Origin: Bacillus pumilus
GTDB lineage: Bacteria; Bacillota; Bacilli; Bacillales; Bacillaceae
Assembly: GCF_024498355.1 (NCBI RefSeq)
Contig: NZ_CP101833.1
Span: 3,143,001 to 3,207,000 of the forward strand
Length of the DNA: 64,000 nucleotides
Direction of reading: 5' to 3'
A program made the position numbers and the translations under genes. The notes under the pieces are model-generated. The model ran no database searches. It was given only the letters and a program-made list of their open reading frames with translations, and was not told the DNA's origin. Shown piece after piece: positions 23,429-32,558 of the stretch (positions within the stretch are counted from its first letter, which is position 1; each line of letters begins with the position of its first letter).

Positions 23429-24895
23429 ATGAAAAGTCGTATTGAACAAGATATACAGTCCGTCATCAAGCGCGTCAAAAGCTTTGCCGGGCAAAGTGAT
23501 GATATCGTGTTCCACTCTTTTTCATTTGGTCCTTCTGCTGTCTCTGCATGTCTCGTGTACGTTGAGGGACTCACAGAATTTGAGATGCTTTCCAAACAAA
23601 TCATTTCACCTATGCAAAAGGAACTGGACATCACCGAAGTCGATCACACCACACTTCCTTCCCTGTCTAAGAAGTTCTTTGGCATTCAAAATGATGTGCT
23701 GGAAGATATGAACCTTGCCATCGAGCAGTTATATAGCGGCAGGGCTATTTTATTTGTAGATGGGGCGACGCAAGCTCTTGCGCTTCATACGAACCTTTTT
23801 CAATTTAGAGAAGTAGAGGAGCCGCAATCTGAAGTACTTGTAAGAGGACCACGGATTGGATTTATTGAGAACCTTGAAAAAAATACCGCTTTACTACGCG
23901 AGAGGGCAAACGATCCTAATCTTGTCATTCAAAAGGTGAATGTAGGCACTCGTAATAAGAAAACTGCCGCTCTCGTGTACGTTCGTGATATTGCTGATCC
24001 AAAACTAGTAGAAGATGTTCTATCACGCATAAAACAAATCAAAATGGATGATATCCCTGAAACCGGCTATATTGAACAGCTGATTGAGGACAGTCACATT
24101 TCCATTTTTCCACAGATTCAAAACACGGAACGCCCTGATCGGGTGATCGCATCTGTGCTTGAAGGCAAGGTTTCCATTTTGCTTGACGGCACACCTTTTG
24201 CTCTTATTCTGCCTATGACACTTACAGCCTTAATGCAATCACCAGAGGATTATTATCAAAGATGGACAAGCGCGACTCTTTTACGCCTACTCCGTTATGT
24301 CGCCGTACTGTTAACGATTTTTTTACCCGGGCTCTACATCGCCCTTGTCTCCTATCACCCCGGTTTATTACCGACACAGATGGCACTCACCATCGCAGGT
24401 AGTAGGCAAAATGTCCCGTTTCCTCCTGTGGTTGAAGCCATTCTCATGTCTTTTACGATTGAACTGCTGCGAGAAGCTGGACTTCGTCTTCCTCGAGCGA
24501 TTGGGCAAACAATTGGATTGATTGGCGGCGTGATTATTGGTCAGGCGGCTGTACAAGCGAATATCGTCAGTGCCTTAATGGTCATTATTGTTTCACTAAC
24601 TGCATTGGCTGATTTCACAGCGCCATCATATGACTTTAGCTTCCCGTTACGAATCCTTCGGTTTATGGCGATTTTCAGCTCTGCTATTTTGGGTTTGTAC
24701 GGCTTAATCATGTGTTATTTATTCGTGCTTTGTCATCTCATGCAATTGAAGACCTTTGGTTTTGATTATTTTACACCTATTTTGTCTTCACCATATTCAG
24801 ATTTAAAGGATACGTACGTTCGTTTGCCTATAGGACTATTTAAATCAAGACCGAAAACCGCCAAGACAAAAAATATCAAAAGACAAGGGGAGTAA
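23429..24895 (+). CDS. gerBA: Spore germinant receptor subunit A (GerBA)
   Basis: Inner-spore-membrane component of a nutrient germinant receptor. It has 488 residues: an N-terminal soluble GerA domain (about 1-250) with the NTERPDRVIASVLEGKVSILLDGTPF stretch (near 232-257), then membrane helices from about 290 to 450, including LREAGLRLPRAIGQTIGLIGG. Position between the pmi region and ywtG matches gerBA of B. subtilis, where the receptor responds with GerK to the asparagine-glucose-fructose-K+ mix. Germinant specificity here is not readable. Confidence 0.9.
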   Translation: MKSRIEQDIQSVIKRVKSFAGQSDDIVFHSFSFGPSAVSACLVYVEGLTEFEMLSKQIISPMQKELDITEVDHTTLPSLSKKFFGIQNDVLEDMNLAIEQLYSGRAILFVDGATQALALHTNLFQFREVEEPQSEVLVRGPRIGFIENLEKNTALLRERANDPNLVIQKVNVGTRNKKTAALVYVRDIADPKLVEDVLSRIKQIKMDDIPETGYIEQLIEDSHISIFPQIQNTERPDRVIASVLEGKVSILLDGTPFALILPMTLTALMQSPEDYYQRWTSATLLRLLRYVAVLLTIFLPGLYIALVSYHPGLLPTQMALTIAGSRQNVPFPPVVEAILMSFTIELLREAGLRLPRAIGQTIGLIGGVIIGQAAVQANIVSALMVIIVSLTALADFTAPSYDFSFPLRILRFMAIFSSAILGLYGLIMCYLFVLCHLMQLKTFGFDYFTPILSSPYSDLKDTYVRLPIGLFKSRPKTAKTKNIKRQGE

Positions 24896-24898
24896 GCA

Positions 24899-25999
24899 AT
24901 GTACAGAGCTGATAAGCTATCATTGTTACAAGTCACCATTCTGTGCAGTTCTACAATGATAGGCGCTGGAATTTTAACCATTCCTCGCAGTTCTGCCAAT
25001 TCAGGATTCCCTGATGGCTGGATCATTGTATTAATACAGGGAGTCATCTTTGCTTTCGTTGCTTTTTTATTAGGCTGGATTGCCGAAAAGAATGCACCGG
25101 ATACGATCTTTGATTCTAATACAAAAGGCGCCGGTGCCTTCTTCGGCACGTTCTTTAATTTAATCATGATTGCTTATTTACTAGCCATTGTTGGTTTTGA
25201 GGCGCGTGTACTCGGCGAAGTGGTTCAGTTTTTCCTTCTTCAATCGACCCCTATGGCCGTGATTGTGATGATTTTTCTACTTGTAGCGATCTATCATTTA
25301 AAAAGCGGTATCTTTCCATTGGTGAAGATAGTGACGTATGTTTACCCTATTACGATGGTTATTTATATTGGGCTGATGCTGTTTAGCCTGAAAATATTTA
25401 ATTTTGATTATTTGCGGCCCGTCATGGCGCACGGATTTGAAGATTTCGGTAAAATTTTCTCTCAAACCTTCATTCAATTTACAGGCTTTGAAGTGATTTT
25501 GTTTGTCGTACCGCTCATTTATAAAGACAAATGGTCGAAAGCAAAATGGGCCGCAGCCATCGGGGTCGGAATTACATCACTTGTGTACTCCCTCACGCTC
25601 TTTGTTGTGATTGGCTCCATGACTGTTGGAGAAACGATGTCACTCACATGGCCCACCGTCTCACTCATTCAAGCGCTAGAACTTGAAGGGGTGTTCATTG
25701 AACGCTTTGATATTTTCTTACTGACGATATGGACATGCCAGCAGTTTATTTGCATGCTGGGCTTTTTCCAATTTGCCATTAAAGGGTGTCACACAGTCTT
25801 TAAGAAGACCAATTTAACGAGGTTGCTATGGCTGTTGTTTTTCTTAACCTCTGCCCTATCTCTTTTTCCAAAAAATATTAATGAAGTCTTTTATTTTTCC
25901 ACTTTACTCGGCTACGCTCTGTTCATCATTTTAGCCATTCCTTTTATCACATTTATGCTGCTGGCGATACGTAAAAAATGGGGAGGTCGTTCTGCATGA
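24899..25999 (+). CDS. gerBB: Spore germinant receptor subunit B (GerBB)
   Basis: Ten-helix membrane protein of the APC superfamily, 366 residues, thought to form the ligand-sensing or channel part of the receptor. The signature TMIGAGILTIPRSSA (near 20-34) resembles the substrate-binding unwound helix of amino-acid permeases. It starts 3 bp after gerBA and overlaps gerBC by an ATGA junction, so the three are coupled. Assigned as GerBB by order and position. Confidence 0.9.
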   Translation: MYRADKLSLLQVTILCSSTMIGAGILTIPRSSANSGFPDGWIIVLIQGVIFAFVAFLLGWIAEKNAPDTIFDSNTKGAGAFFGTFFNLIMIAYLLAIVGFEARVLGEVVQFFLLQSTPMAVIVMIFLLVAIYHLKSGIFPLVKIVTYVYPITMVIYIGLMLFSLKIFNFDYLRPVMAHGFEDFGKIFSQTFIQFTGFEVILFVVPLIYKDKWSKAKWAAAIGVGITSLVYSLTLFVVIGSMTVGETMSLTWPTVSLIQALELEGVFIERFDIFLLTIWTCQQFICMLGFFQFAIKGCHTVFKKTNLTRLLWLLFFLTSALSLFPKNINEVFYFSTLLGYALFIILAIPFITFMLLAIRKKWGGRSA

Positions 26000-27141
26000 G
26001 ACGAAGGCGTTTACTTTTATCCTGCTTGTCCTGCCTTCTTTTTCTTCTAACTGCAGGGTGCTGGGACATAAAGGACATTGAGACATTAACGTTTGTGCGC
26101 GGCGTTGGCATCGATGAAACAGATGATCAAGGCGTGAAGCTCACCTACCAAAACCTTGTGCCAAATATGGGGGGAACACAAGAAGCCACTTCAACCGGCT
26201 ATGTCAATGTCGTATCGAAGGGGGAAAATGTGCTTGAGGCTGTCAGTCGTGTCGCTTTGAAGAACCAGCCGATCTACAGTGATCATCTCAAAATCTTTTT
26301 GTTCGGCAAAAGTCAGGCAGAGCATCACGATATTCAAGGGACACTCAATCACTTTATACGAGATGACGAGGTTCGAAGAAGCAGCTATCTCTTAGTGACA
26401 CGGGATAATGCTTCAAAGGTAATCAATCAAAAAATAAATTCGCAGCAAAAAGCACCGGTTGAGCACATCTTTGAAACCTCAAAAAACCGGGACTATAACG
26501 GAAAAATTTTACTTCCAACACGTATTGGGAGAGCGTCCGATTACTTTCAGATGGGCGTAAGCTTTCTTGTTCAAAGTGTGGATGCCATTAACGACGAGCT
26601 TATCTATGATGGAGCAGGTATCATTCATGGAAAAACACGAAAACTCATAGGGTTTATTCCAGCAAATGATGTTCAAGCTTTAAATTGGATGATGAATCGT
26701 ATCTCAGGCGGAGTTGTTCCTGCAACCTACAAAGGCTATCCCATTACATTTGAAATCAAGAAAGCCGCTTCCAAGGTCGAACCTTATTTAAAGGATGGAA
26801 AGATTTCCTTTAAAGTCAGTGTAAAAACAAATGGTAAACTATCTGAAGATCAATATCCTTCTGAAAACTCATTCGATGAACAGTACATCAAGCGTTATGA
26901 GCGCATTTTTTCCCAAAAAATCAAGGGGCGGATTCATAAAGCCGTCCGCCACATGCAGACCGAAGTGGGTGTTGATCCGATCTTTTTAAGTCGTCAGGTG
27001 CGCATCAAGTATCCTGACTTTTGGGAGAAGCATCGTGACGAATGGGACACGCTATTCCAAGAAGCTGATATCCAATATGATGTAAATGTCAGCATTTTGA
27101 ACTTCGGTGCAGAAGGCGGAACGAAAAGCTTTAAATGGTAA
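25996..27141 (+). CDS. gerBC: Spore germinant receptor subunit C, lipoprotein (GerBC)
   Basis: Lipoprotein subunit on the outer face of the inner spore membrane, 381 residues. The signal peptide ends in LLTAGC, followed by the family signature WDIKDIE. RGVGIDE, KNQPIYSDHLKIFLFG and a C-terminal FWEKHRDEWD region follow. The ATG at 25996 is used because GGAGG lies ten bases upstream and it overlaps the gerBB stop. The operon ends in a bidirectional terminator. Confidence 0.9.
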   Translation: MRRRRLLLSCLSCLLFLLTAGCWDIKDIETLTFVRGVGIDETDDQGVKLTYQNLVPNMGGTQEATSTGYVNVVSKGENVLEAVSRVALKNQPIYSDHLKIFLFGKSQAEHHDIQGTLNHFIRDDEVRRSSYLLVTRDNASKVINQKINSQQKAPVEHIFETSKNRDYNGKILLPTRIGRASDYFQMGVSFLVQSVDAINDELIYDGAGIIHGKTRKLIGFIPANDVQALNWMMNRISGGVVPATYKGYPITFEIKKAASKVEPYLKDGKISFKVSVKTNGKLSEDQYPSENSFDEQYIKRYERIFSQKIKGRIHKAVRHMQTEVGVDPIFLSRQVRIKYPDFWEKHRDEWDTLFQEADIQYDVNVSILNFGAEGGTKSFKW

Positions 27142-27145
27142 CAGC

Positions 27146-27182
27146 AAAAAGGCGGTTAGCCTGAAGGGGCGCCGCCTTTTTT
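27146..27182. terminator. Bidirectional terminator after gerBC and the glycosyltransferase gene
   Basis: AAGGCGG and CCGCCTT arms flanked by A and T runs. The stem lies within the last codons of the minus-strand glycosyltransferase-methyltransferase gene. Confidence 0.8.
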
Positions 27183-28553
27183 ACGTGCCACAATCAGAAG
27201 CTGATATAGTGTCACTTGATCAGATAAAGCTTTTGTTTGAAATCCAAGTGACTCTCCTACTCTCGCCACTTCGTCAAAAAACAATTGGACGTTTTGATCA
27301 ACCTGTACATTGATTTGTTGTTCTATCACAGGGTCAAACAAATGGTCTGGAAATAGTGCATGCATCGTTTTTGGTGTGAAGAATCTCATATGCGTTCGAT
27401 CTAAAATCCCTACCTCTTGATACGTAAAATCCCCTGTCATTAATGGAAGGAGCACCTCCGCATGCATCATGTTAGGCAAGCAGCAAATGATGACGCCACC
27501 TGGCTTTAAAGACGTGTGCGCTTGTGTAATGATTTTCCATGGATCTGACACATGCTCTAATACATCAGAAAAGATGACCGCATCAAAAAAGGCTTCCTTC
27601 TCTGACCACGGGTACTCATCCGCTTTGGCCTCGATGACTTCTTGGTAATACGCCTTGGCAATCTCTGCTTTTAAAGCATCGGCCTCTACCCCGTACATGT
27701 CAACAGACTGACTATTGATGAGCTCAAGACCAGTTGCCCCTGCGCCGCACCCAACATCCAGCACATATTTAGCCTCTTGAGGCAGCAGTGCCGTAAAATA
27801 TGGATGAGGGGTGATCAGGTTTAAATCAATGCCCCATTTATCTAAAAACCGAAGCCTGTTCTCTGCAAACAGTGTAGAGATGTTCGTTTCTTGATTCGCA
27901 CGGAAGGTTGCATGACCGTGATGATGCACAAATGAATCATGGACAATTTGCAGTTGATATCCCTTCAGCAATGAACGCAAACAAAGATCGTCATCCTCAA
28001 ATGATCCGTACACAAACCGTTCATCAAATAACCCCACATCCTCGATCAGCTCTTGTTTCACCAGCAGACAAAAACCCACAAGTCTATGCACGTACGTCCT
28101 CTGACCTTTTCTAGCAGCTGTATATTCCTTAGCGAAGGCTGGGAGCTCCTTCACATCTGTATACGATGGCTGGACCATCTGAGGACCACTCACATAATTG
28201 GAGACAGGTCCCACCATTCCAATACGATCTGATGCAAATAGCGCCTCTTTTAATGGAGAAAGCCAGTTTTCAGTCACCATCGTGTCATTATTTAAAAAGA
28301 GAATGCTATCTCCTGTCGCTTTTTTCGCTCCTTGATTACACCCCTTTGCAAAACCTTGGTTCTTCTCGTTTTCAATGAAAATAACATCTTCCAACTCTCT
28401 CACATATTCCTTCGTGCCGTCTGTTGATGCATTATCGACGATGATAAGTTCATATTGGCCACTTCGAGTATGCTGCTTGATACTGTCGATACATTTTTTG
28501 GTTAAATGCAGTTCGTTGTACGTCAGCATGACAATGCTCGTTTTTCCTTTCAT
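27156..28553 (-). CDS. Glycosyltransferase family 2 fused to a SAM-dependent methyltransferase
   Basis: A 465-residue two-domain protein. Residues 1 to about 230 are a GT-A glycosyltransferase: SIVMLTYNELHLTKKCIDS, then the nucleotide-sugar DNASTDGT, then LNNDTMV with the DXD-like motif, then GSFEDDDLCLR. Residues about 255-400 form a class I methyltransferase with VLDVGCGAGATG. The ATG at 28553 is chosen for the AAAGGTGG seven bases upstream. It is a single gene between gerBC and ywtG, where B. subtilis has none as I recall. The acceptor is unknown; surface or spore glycan decoration is a guess. Confidence 0.85.
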   Translation of the reverse strand: MKGKTSIVMLTYNELHLTKKCIDSIKQHTRSGQYELIIVDNASTDGTKEYVRELEDVIFIENEKNQGFAKGCNQGAKKATGDSILFLNNDTMVTENWLSPLKEALFASDRIGMVGPVSNYVSGPQMVQPSYTDVKELPAFAKEYTAARKGQRTYVHRLVGFCLLVKQELIEDVGLFDERFVYGSFEDDDLCLRSLLKGYQLQIVHDSFVHHHGHATFRANQETNISTLFAENRLRFLDKWGIDLNLITPHPYFTALLPQEAKYVLDVGCGAGATGLELINSQSVDMYGVEADALKAEIAKAYYQEVIEAKADEYPWSEKEAFFDAVIFSDVLEHVSDPWKIITQAHTSLKPGGVIICCLPNMMHAEVLLPLMTGDFTYQEVGILDRTHMRFFTPKTMHALFPDHLFDPVIEQQINVQVDQNVQLFFDEVARVGESLGFQTKALSDQVTLYQLLIVARKKGGAPSG

Positions 28554-28650
28554 CTTATTTCCACCTTTCGCCCGCCTGTTCCATATGTATGTCATATGCA
28601 GCACGTTCAGAAGATGAGCGTTTTTCCTTTCTTGATTAAACGTTTGTTTA

Positions 28651-28816
28651 ACAAAGGGCTAAAATGAACTTTATTTTAGCCCTTTGTCTTCTTTTCAGCG
28701 TGATAGAAAACCTTTGAAGTCTAGGAAGGACGAGTACCAGAGCGGAGTGAATGTGACATTCATGAGCACCGGCACGCAGGACTGACACCGAATGCGAGGG
28801 TTTGTCTACACGCTGA
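28651..28816 (+). repeat. Dispersed structured repeat, copy 1
   Basis: About 166 bp, nearly 90 % identical by hand alignment to 62479-62642. It opens with a hairpin (AAAGGGCTAAAAT with ATTTTAGCCCTTT) and continues as a long closed domain whose ends pair: CAGCGTG (28696-28702) with CACGCTG (28809-28815), plus TAGA with TCTA and AAACCT with GGGTTT. No open reading frame is credible. It lies between ywtG and the glycosyltransferase gene, antisense to both. B. subtilis is known to carry a repeated element of about 190 bp; relation to that is possible but not shown. Confidence 0.8.
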
Positions 28817-28819
28817 ACT

Positions 28820-28846
28820 AGCTGCATAAGGCAGCTGGTCTTTTTT
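28820..28846 (+). terminator. Terminator following repeat copy 1
   Basis: AGCTGC and GCAGCT arms, then GGTC and TTTTTT on the plus strand. The last T is part of the ywtG stop codon on the opposite strand. Confidence 0.65.
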
Positions 28847-30210
28847 CACACCGTTTCCCCTTCGTCACTTACGACGGCACGGTTTCTCTTTTTTAAATCC
28901 TCTTCAATTTCTTCAAGGCTTTTCCCTTTCGTTTCTGTCACTAAGTATTTCACAAATAAGAAGGCACCTACGCCGATGACTGCATAAATGAGGAAGAGAT
29001 TGCTGATGCCCATCGCACTTAATAAAGCTGGGAACGTTAGCGAGATGATCAAATTCCCTGTATGAAGAAGGAATGTAGATACACCTGTGCCAATACCCCG
29101 AACATGTACTGGGAACAGCTCTGGAAGCATCACCCATACGACTGGACCCCAGCTGACGGCAAAGATCACGATGAAGAGTCCTAAACAAATAATCGTTGTC
29201 CATCCTGCGGCTGTTGACCCCTCAAAAAATCGATTCACCACTGACAGAACAATTAAACTGAGGACCATTCCAGCATTCCCAAATAGGAGTAACGATTTCC
29301 GTCCTACACGGTCAATCATTTTGATCGCCACAAACGTCATGATCACATTCACTGCGCCAATTCCTACGGTTCCTAAAATCGCCGCTGAATCACCAAAGCC
29401 GACACTTGTGAATGTTTTTGGTGCATAATAAATAATCGTATTGGTACCGATAAACTGCTGTAAAAAAGCTAAACCGACACCAGCGATCAATGCTGGGCGC
29501 ACCCACGGCTCAAATAATTCCTTAAGACCGCCTTTCTCTTCACTTTCCGCCTTTTGAATATCTAAAATTTCTTCTTCGACTTCTTCCTTACTCTGTCTAA
29601 GTTTTGATAATATCGCCTTCGCTCGGTCAGCCTGTCCATGGACAAACAGCCAGCGAGGACTTTCTGGCATAAACAAAATACCAAATAATAGAAGGACAGA
29701 AGGAGCCACTGCAATTCCAAGCATCAGACGCCATGCCTCCGCATCTGCTAAAACGTAGTTCACAATATAGGCGAGAAGAATACCAAATGTGATCATGAGC
29801 TGGTTTAAAGAGGACAGTGCCCCCCTTGATTCCTTTGGAGCAAGTTCAGATAAATATAATGGAACAATCGTCGTCGAGCAGCCTACAGCAAGCCCTAGTA
29901 CGATTCGGAATAAGACCATCACTTCCGTATTTGGGGCAAAGGCTGTTCCAAATCCGCCGATAATAAACAAAATAGCTGCGGCGACGATTGCTTTTTTCCG
30001 CCCAAATTGGTCTGTCAGTTTTCCAGAAAGAGTGGAACCAAACATCGCTCCGATTAAAATCGAGCTGACGACAAGCCCCTCTGTAACCGCGTTTAAACCT
30101 AAATCTTTTTTCATAAATAAGATGGCTCCAGAGATGACACCTGTATCATAGCCATATAAGGCGCCGCCAAGTGCGCCGAAGAAATAAAGCCATCCATTCC
30201 GATTTTTCAT
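28846..30210 (-). CDS. ywtG: Major facilitator sugar transporter YwtG
   Basis: Twelve-helix MFS sugar:H+ symporter, 454 residues. It has the hallmark GYDTGVISGAILF in helix 1, DRFGRR-type loop (DQFGRKKA), PESPRWL after helix 6, QQFIGTNTIIYYAP in helix 7 and a C-terminal PETKGRS-like VTETKGKSLEEIE. The best ATG is at 30210, eight bases after GAGGGG; longer frames have no ribosome site. The name rests on sequence and on the neighbouring ywtF, as in B. subtilis. Substrate unproven, probably a hexose, pentose or inositol. Confidence 0.9.
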   Translation of the reverse strand: MKNRNGWLYFFGALGGALYGYDTGVISGAILFMKKDLGLNAVTEGLVVSSILIGAMFGSTLSGKLTDQFGRKKAIVAAAILFIIGGFGTAFAPNTEVMVLFRIVLGLAVGCSTTIVPLYLSELAPKESRGALSSLNQLMITFGILLAYIVNYVLADAEAWRLMLGIAVAPSVLLLFGILFMPESPRWLFVHGQADRAKAILSKLRQSKEEVEEEILDIQKAESEEKGGLKELFEPWVRPALIAGVGLAFLQQFIGTNTIIYYAPKTFTSVGFGDSAAILGTVGIGAVNVIMTFVAIKMIDRVGRKSLLLFGNAGMVLSLIVLSVVNRFFEGSTAAGWTTIICLGLFIVIFAVSWGPVVWVMLPELFPVHVRGIGTGVSTFLLHTGNLIISLTFPALLSAMGISNLFLIYAVIGVGAFLFVKYLVTETKGKSLEEIEEDLKKRNRAVVSDEGETV

Positions 30211-30334
30211 CAACATAACCCCTCTTTTGTCTGTGTTTACTGGATGTTTCTCTAATAAAAAATCATTTTCCTCACTTCCTGTCATTTCAAACATTTCGAT
30301 GTTTTATGACAAATATATTTCATTTTCGTATCAA

Positions 30335-30361
30335 TGAAACTTTTTACGATAAGGAAACGTC
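30335..30361 (+). promoter_or_regulatory. ECF sigma-type promoter upstream of tagT
   Basis: TGAAAC, 17 bp, CGTC fits the promoters read by SigM, SigX and SigW. It lies about 120 bp before the tagT start. B. subtilis ywtF is reported in the SigM regulon. Confidence 0.6.
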
Positions 30362-30481
30362 AATTAAGCGTTGGCGAAAAAATGTCGCACTATATCCCGT
30401 TTTAAGGTATATTTGTTTTAGTTTGTAAGCATAAGAAAGAACATCTTTACTATAAAAATCATAGGCGAGGGTTTAAAATAT

Positions 30482-31447
30482 ATGGATCAATCACGAAGCA
30501 AACGCAAAGGAAAAAAGCGTTTAAAACCATGGGTGAAAGTCACTCTTTTTATATTCGGTATTCTTTTACTGACAACCGCTTCTGTCACAGGCTATGCCTA
30601 CTATAAAGTGACAAATGCTGCCAAAAAAGCACAAGTGTCTCTAGATCGAGGCGCACAATCTGTCAAACGGATTGAAGCATTTGATCCAGGAAAAGACAGT
30701 TTTTCTGTTTTGCTGCTCGGAATTGACAGCAGACCAGGCGAAACAGTTAAACAGGCACGAAGCGATGCAATGGTCTTGGCGACGATTAACCGCACTAATA
30801 AAACCGTTAAATTATTAAGCATTCCAAGGGACTCATACGTCAATATTCCAGGTCATGGTTATGACAAAATTACTCACGCACACGCATTTGGCGGTGCAGA
30901 TTTAACGGTGAGTACAGTTGAAGATTTACTAGATATTCCGGTCGACTTTGTCATTCAAAGTAATTTCAAAGCATTTGAGGAAATTGTGAATGAACTAAAC
31001 GGCGTTTCTATTAACATTAAGGACGAATATCTTGTCAAACAAATTCAAAAAGATACAAAAGGCAAGGTTGTGCTTCAAACAGGCACTCATACACTAGACG
31101 GCGATCAAGCTCTCGCATATGTGAGAACGAGAAAAGCAGATAGTGATTTAATGCGCGGACAGCGTCAAATGGAAGTTTTAAAAGCCATTTTTGATAAATC
31201 AAAATCATTAACGTCTATTCCGTCATATGACAATATCATTGATACACTTGGTGATAATGTCTCAACGACCCTTTCTATGAAAGAATTAGTCGGTCTTTTC
31301 CCGCTTCTGACTTCATTAAAATCTGTTGATACGATTCAGCTAAAAGGTTCAGACTATCAGCCAAACGGCGTCTATTACTTCCAATTGGATCAAAATCAAC
31401 TAAACGAAGTAAAAACTGAATTGAAGAAGCAGCTTGAATTATCTTAA
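30482..31447 (+). CDS. tagT: LCP-family wall polymer ligase TagT (YwtF)
   Basis: Transfers wall teichoic acid or other anionic polymers from undecaprenyl phosphate to peptidoglycan outside the membrane. It has 321 residues: a basic N-terminus, one membrane helix (about 19-42) and an extracellular LCP domain with the conserved GIDSRPGE, RSDAMVLATI, SIPRDSYV and LAYVRTRKADSDLMRGQRQ motifs that bind the lipid phosphate and Mg. It is monocistronic with its own terminator. The tag genes 25 kb upstream supply its substrate. Confidence 0.93.
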   Translation: MDQSRSKRKGKKRLKPWVKVTLFIFGILLLTTASVTGYAYYKVTNAAKKAQVSLDRGAQSVKRIEAFDPGKDSFSVLLLGIDSRPGETVKQARSDAMVLATINRTNKTVKLLSIPRDSYVNIPGHGYDKITHAHAFGGADLTVSTVEDLLDIPVDFVIQSNFKAFEEIVNELNGVSINIKDEYLVKQIQKDTKGKVVLQTGTHTLDGDQALAYVRTRKADSDLMRGQRQMEVLKAIFDKSKSLTSIPSYDNIIDTLGDNVSTTLSMKELVGLFPLLTSLKSVDTIQLKGSDYQPNGVYYFQLDQNQLNEVKTELKKQLELS

Positions 31448-31451
31448 ACAG

Positions 31452-31477
31452 AAAGCGTCCCTGTGGGGCGCTTTTTC
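31452..31477 (+). terminator. Terminator of tagT
   Basis: AAGCGTCCC with GGGGCGCTT arms followed by TTTTT. Confidence 0.8.
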
Positions 31478-31620
31478 TCATCTCACCATTGATCATTTGG
31501 ACATTTTTGTTTAGCCTTGATATAGAGAGGAATCAAATCTCCTCACTCTTTCATGAGAATGAAGGAAATCGTACATACTTTTAAGAGGCTATTGCATGAA
31601 TGAAGGAGGATTTGACAGCG

Positions 31621-32502
31621 ATGAAAAAAATGATTGCGATTGATTTAGACGGCACACTCTTGAATACAAAAAGTGAAATTTCCGATCAAAACCGGCAGGC
31701 ATTGATTCGTGCGAAGGAAGCTGGCTATATTGTCACCATCTGCACAGGGCGGGCGACTTTTGATGTGAAGAACCTTCTTGGCGATTTGGACATTCCAATT
31801 ATTGCGGCAAACGGCGGGACCGTCCATACCGAAGGATACAAGCTCTTCAGCCGAATCACACTTGATCAAGAAGCTGGGAAACGTGCGGCAAAGGCATTAG
31901 TGGAACGGAACATTTACTTCGAGGTATATACTGACGATGCCCTCCTCTCCCCATTTGATGGAAAAGAGAAGCTGAAAGCAGAATTTGATGTGATCAAAAG
32001 CGCAAATCCAAATGAGGATGTAGCTGATTTATGGGAAGGGGCAATGACCCAATTTAAACAATTTGGCATCAAATCAGTGGATGATATCCGCCAGATTTTT
32101 GAGTCGAATGAAGCGACCTATAAATTACTGTGCTTCTCATTTGATATGAACAAGCTTCAGGAAGCACGAGATCTTCTTGCCGAGATGCCTGAGCTCTCAT
32201 TGACCTCGTCTGGAAAACATATCATTGAGGTGCTGCCAAAAGAGTCAGGGAAAGGACATGCCCTTAAAAAACTCGCAGCCCATTATGGCGTAGACCGCTC
32301 CAATATTTATGCGATCGGTGACAGCCCTAATGATCTATCCATGTTCGAGGAAGCAGGTCACCGGATTGCGATGGGGAATGCGGTGGACATCATTAAAGAA
32401 AAGAGCACATACGTCACAAAAGGCAACCATGAAGATGGCGTCGCCTATTTTATTGATCTGCTTTTACAGAATCAATTCCAAGAAAAAAAGACGCTTGTCT
32501 AA
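31621..32502 (+). CDS. ywtE: Cof-type HAD phosphatase YwtE
   Basis: Cytosolic Mg-dependent phosphatase of the HAD superfamily, 293 residues. It shows motif I IAIDLDGTLL (nucleophile Asp), motif II TICTGR, motif III Lys in KESGKGHALKKL and motif IV IGDSPNDLSMFE. YwtE of B. subtilis can dephosphorylate 5-amino-6-ribitylamino-uracil phosphate in the riboflavin pathway and sugar phosphates; the true substrate is open. The ATG at 31621 follows GGAGG by eleven bases; an upstream ATG at 31600 lacks a site. Confidence 0.88.
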   Translation: MKKMIAIDLDGTLLNTKSEISDQNRQALIRAKEAGYIVTICTGRATFDVKNLLGDLDIPIIAANGGTVHTEGYKLFSRITLDQEAGKRAAKALVERNIYFEVYTDDALLSPFDGKEKLKAEFDVIKSANPNEDVADLWEGAMTQFKQFGIKSVDDIRQIFESNEATYKLLCFSFDMNKLQEARDLLAEMPELSLTSSGKHIIEVLPKESGKGHALKKLAAHYGVDRSNIYAIGDSPNDLSMFEEAGHRIAMGNAVDIIKEKSTYVTKGNHEDGVAYFIDLLLQNQFQEKKTLV

Positions 32503-32526
32503 TCAGCGCCTAGTGAGAAGTCCAGA

Positions 32527-32557
32527 AGTCCGATCCAAGTGTTGATCGGGCTTTTTC
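32527..32557 (+). terminator. Terminator of ywtE, facing pgdS
   Basis: AGTCCGATC and GATCGGGCT arms followed by TTTTT, adjacent to the convergent pgdS stop. Confidence 0.75.
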
Positions 32558-32558
32558 T

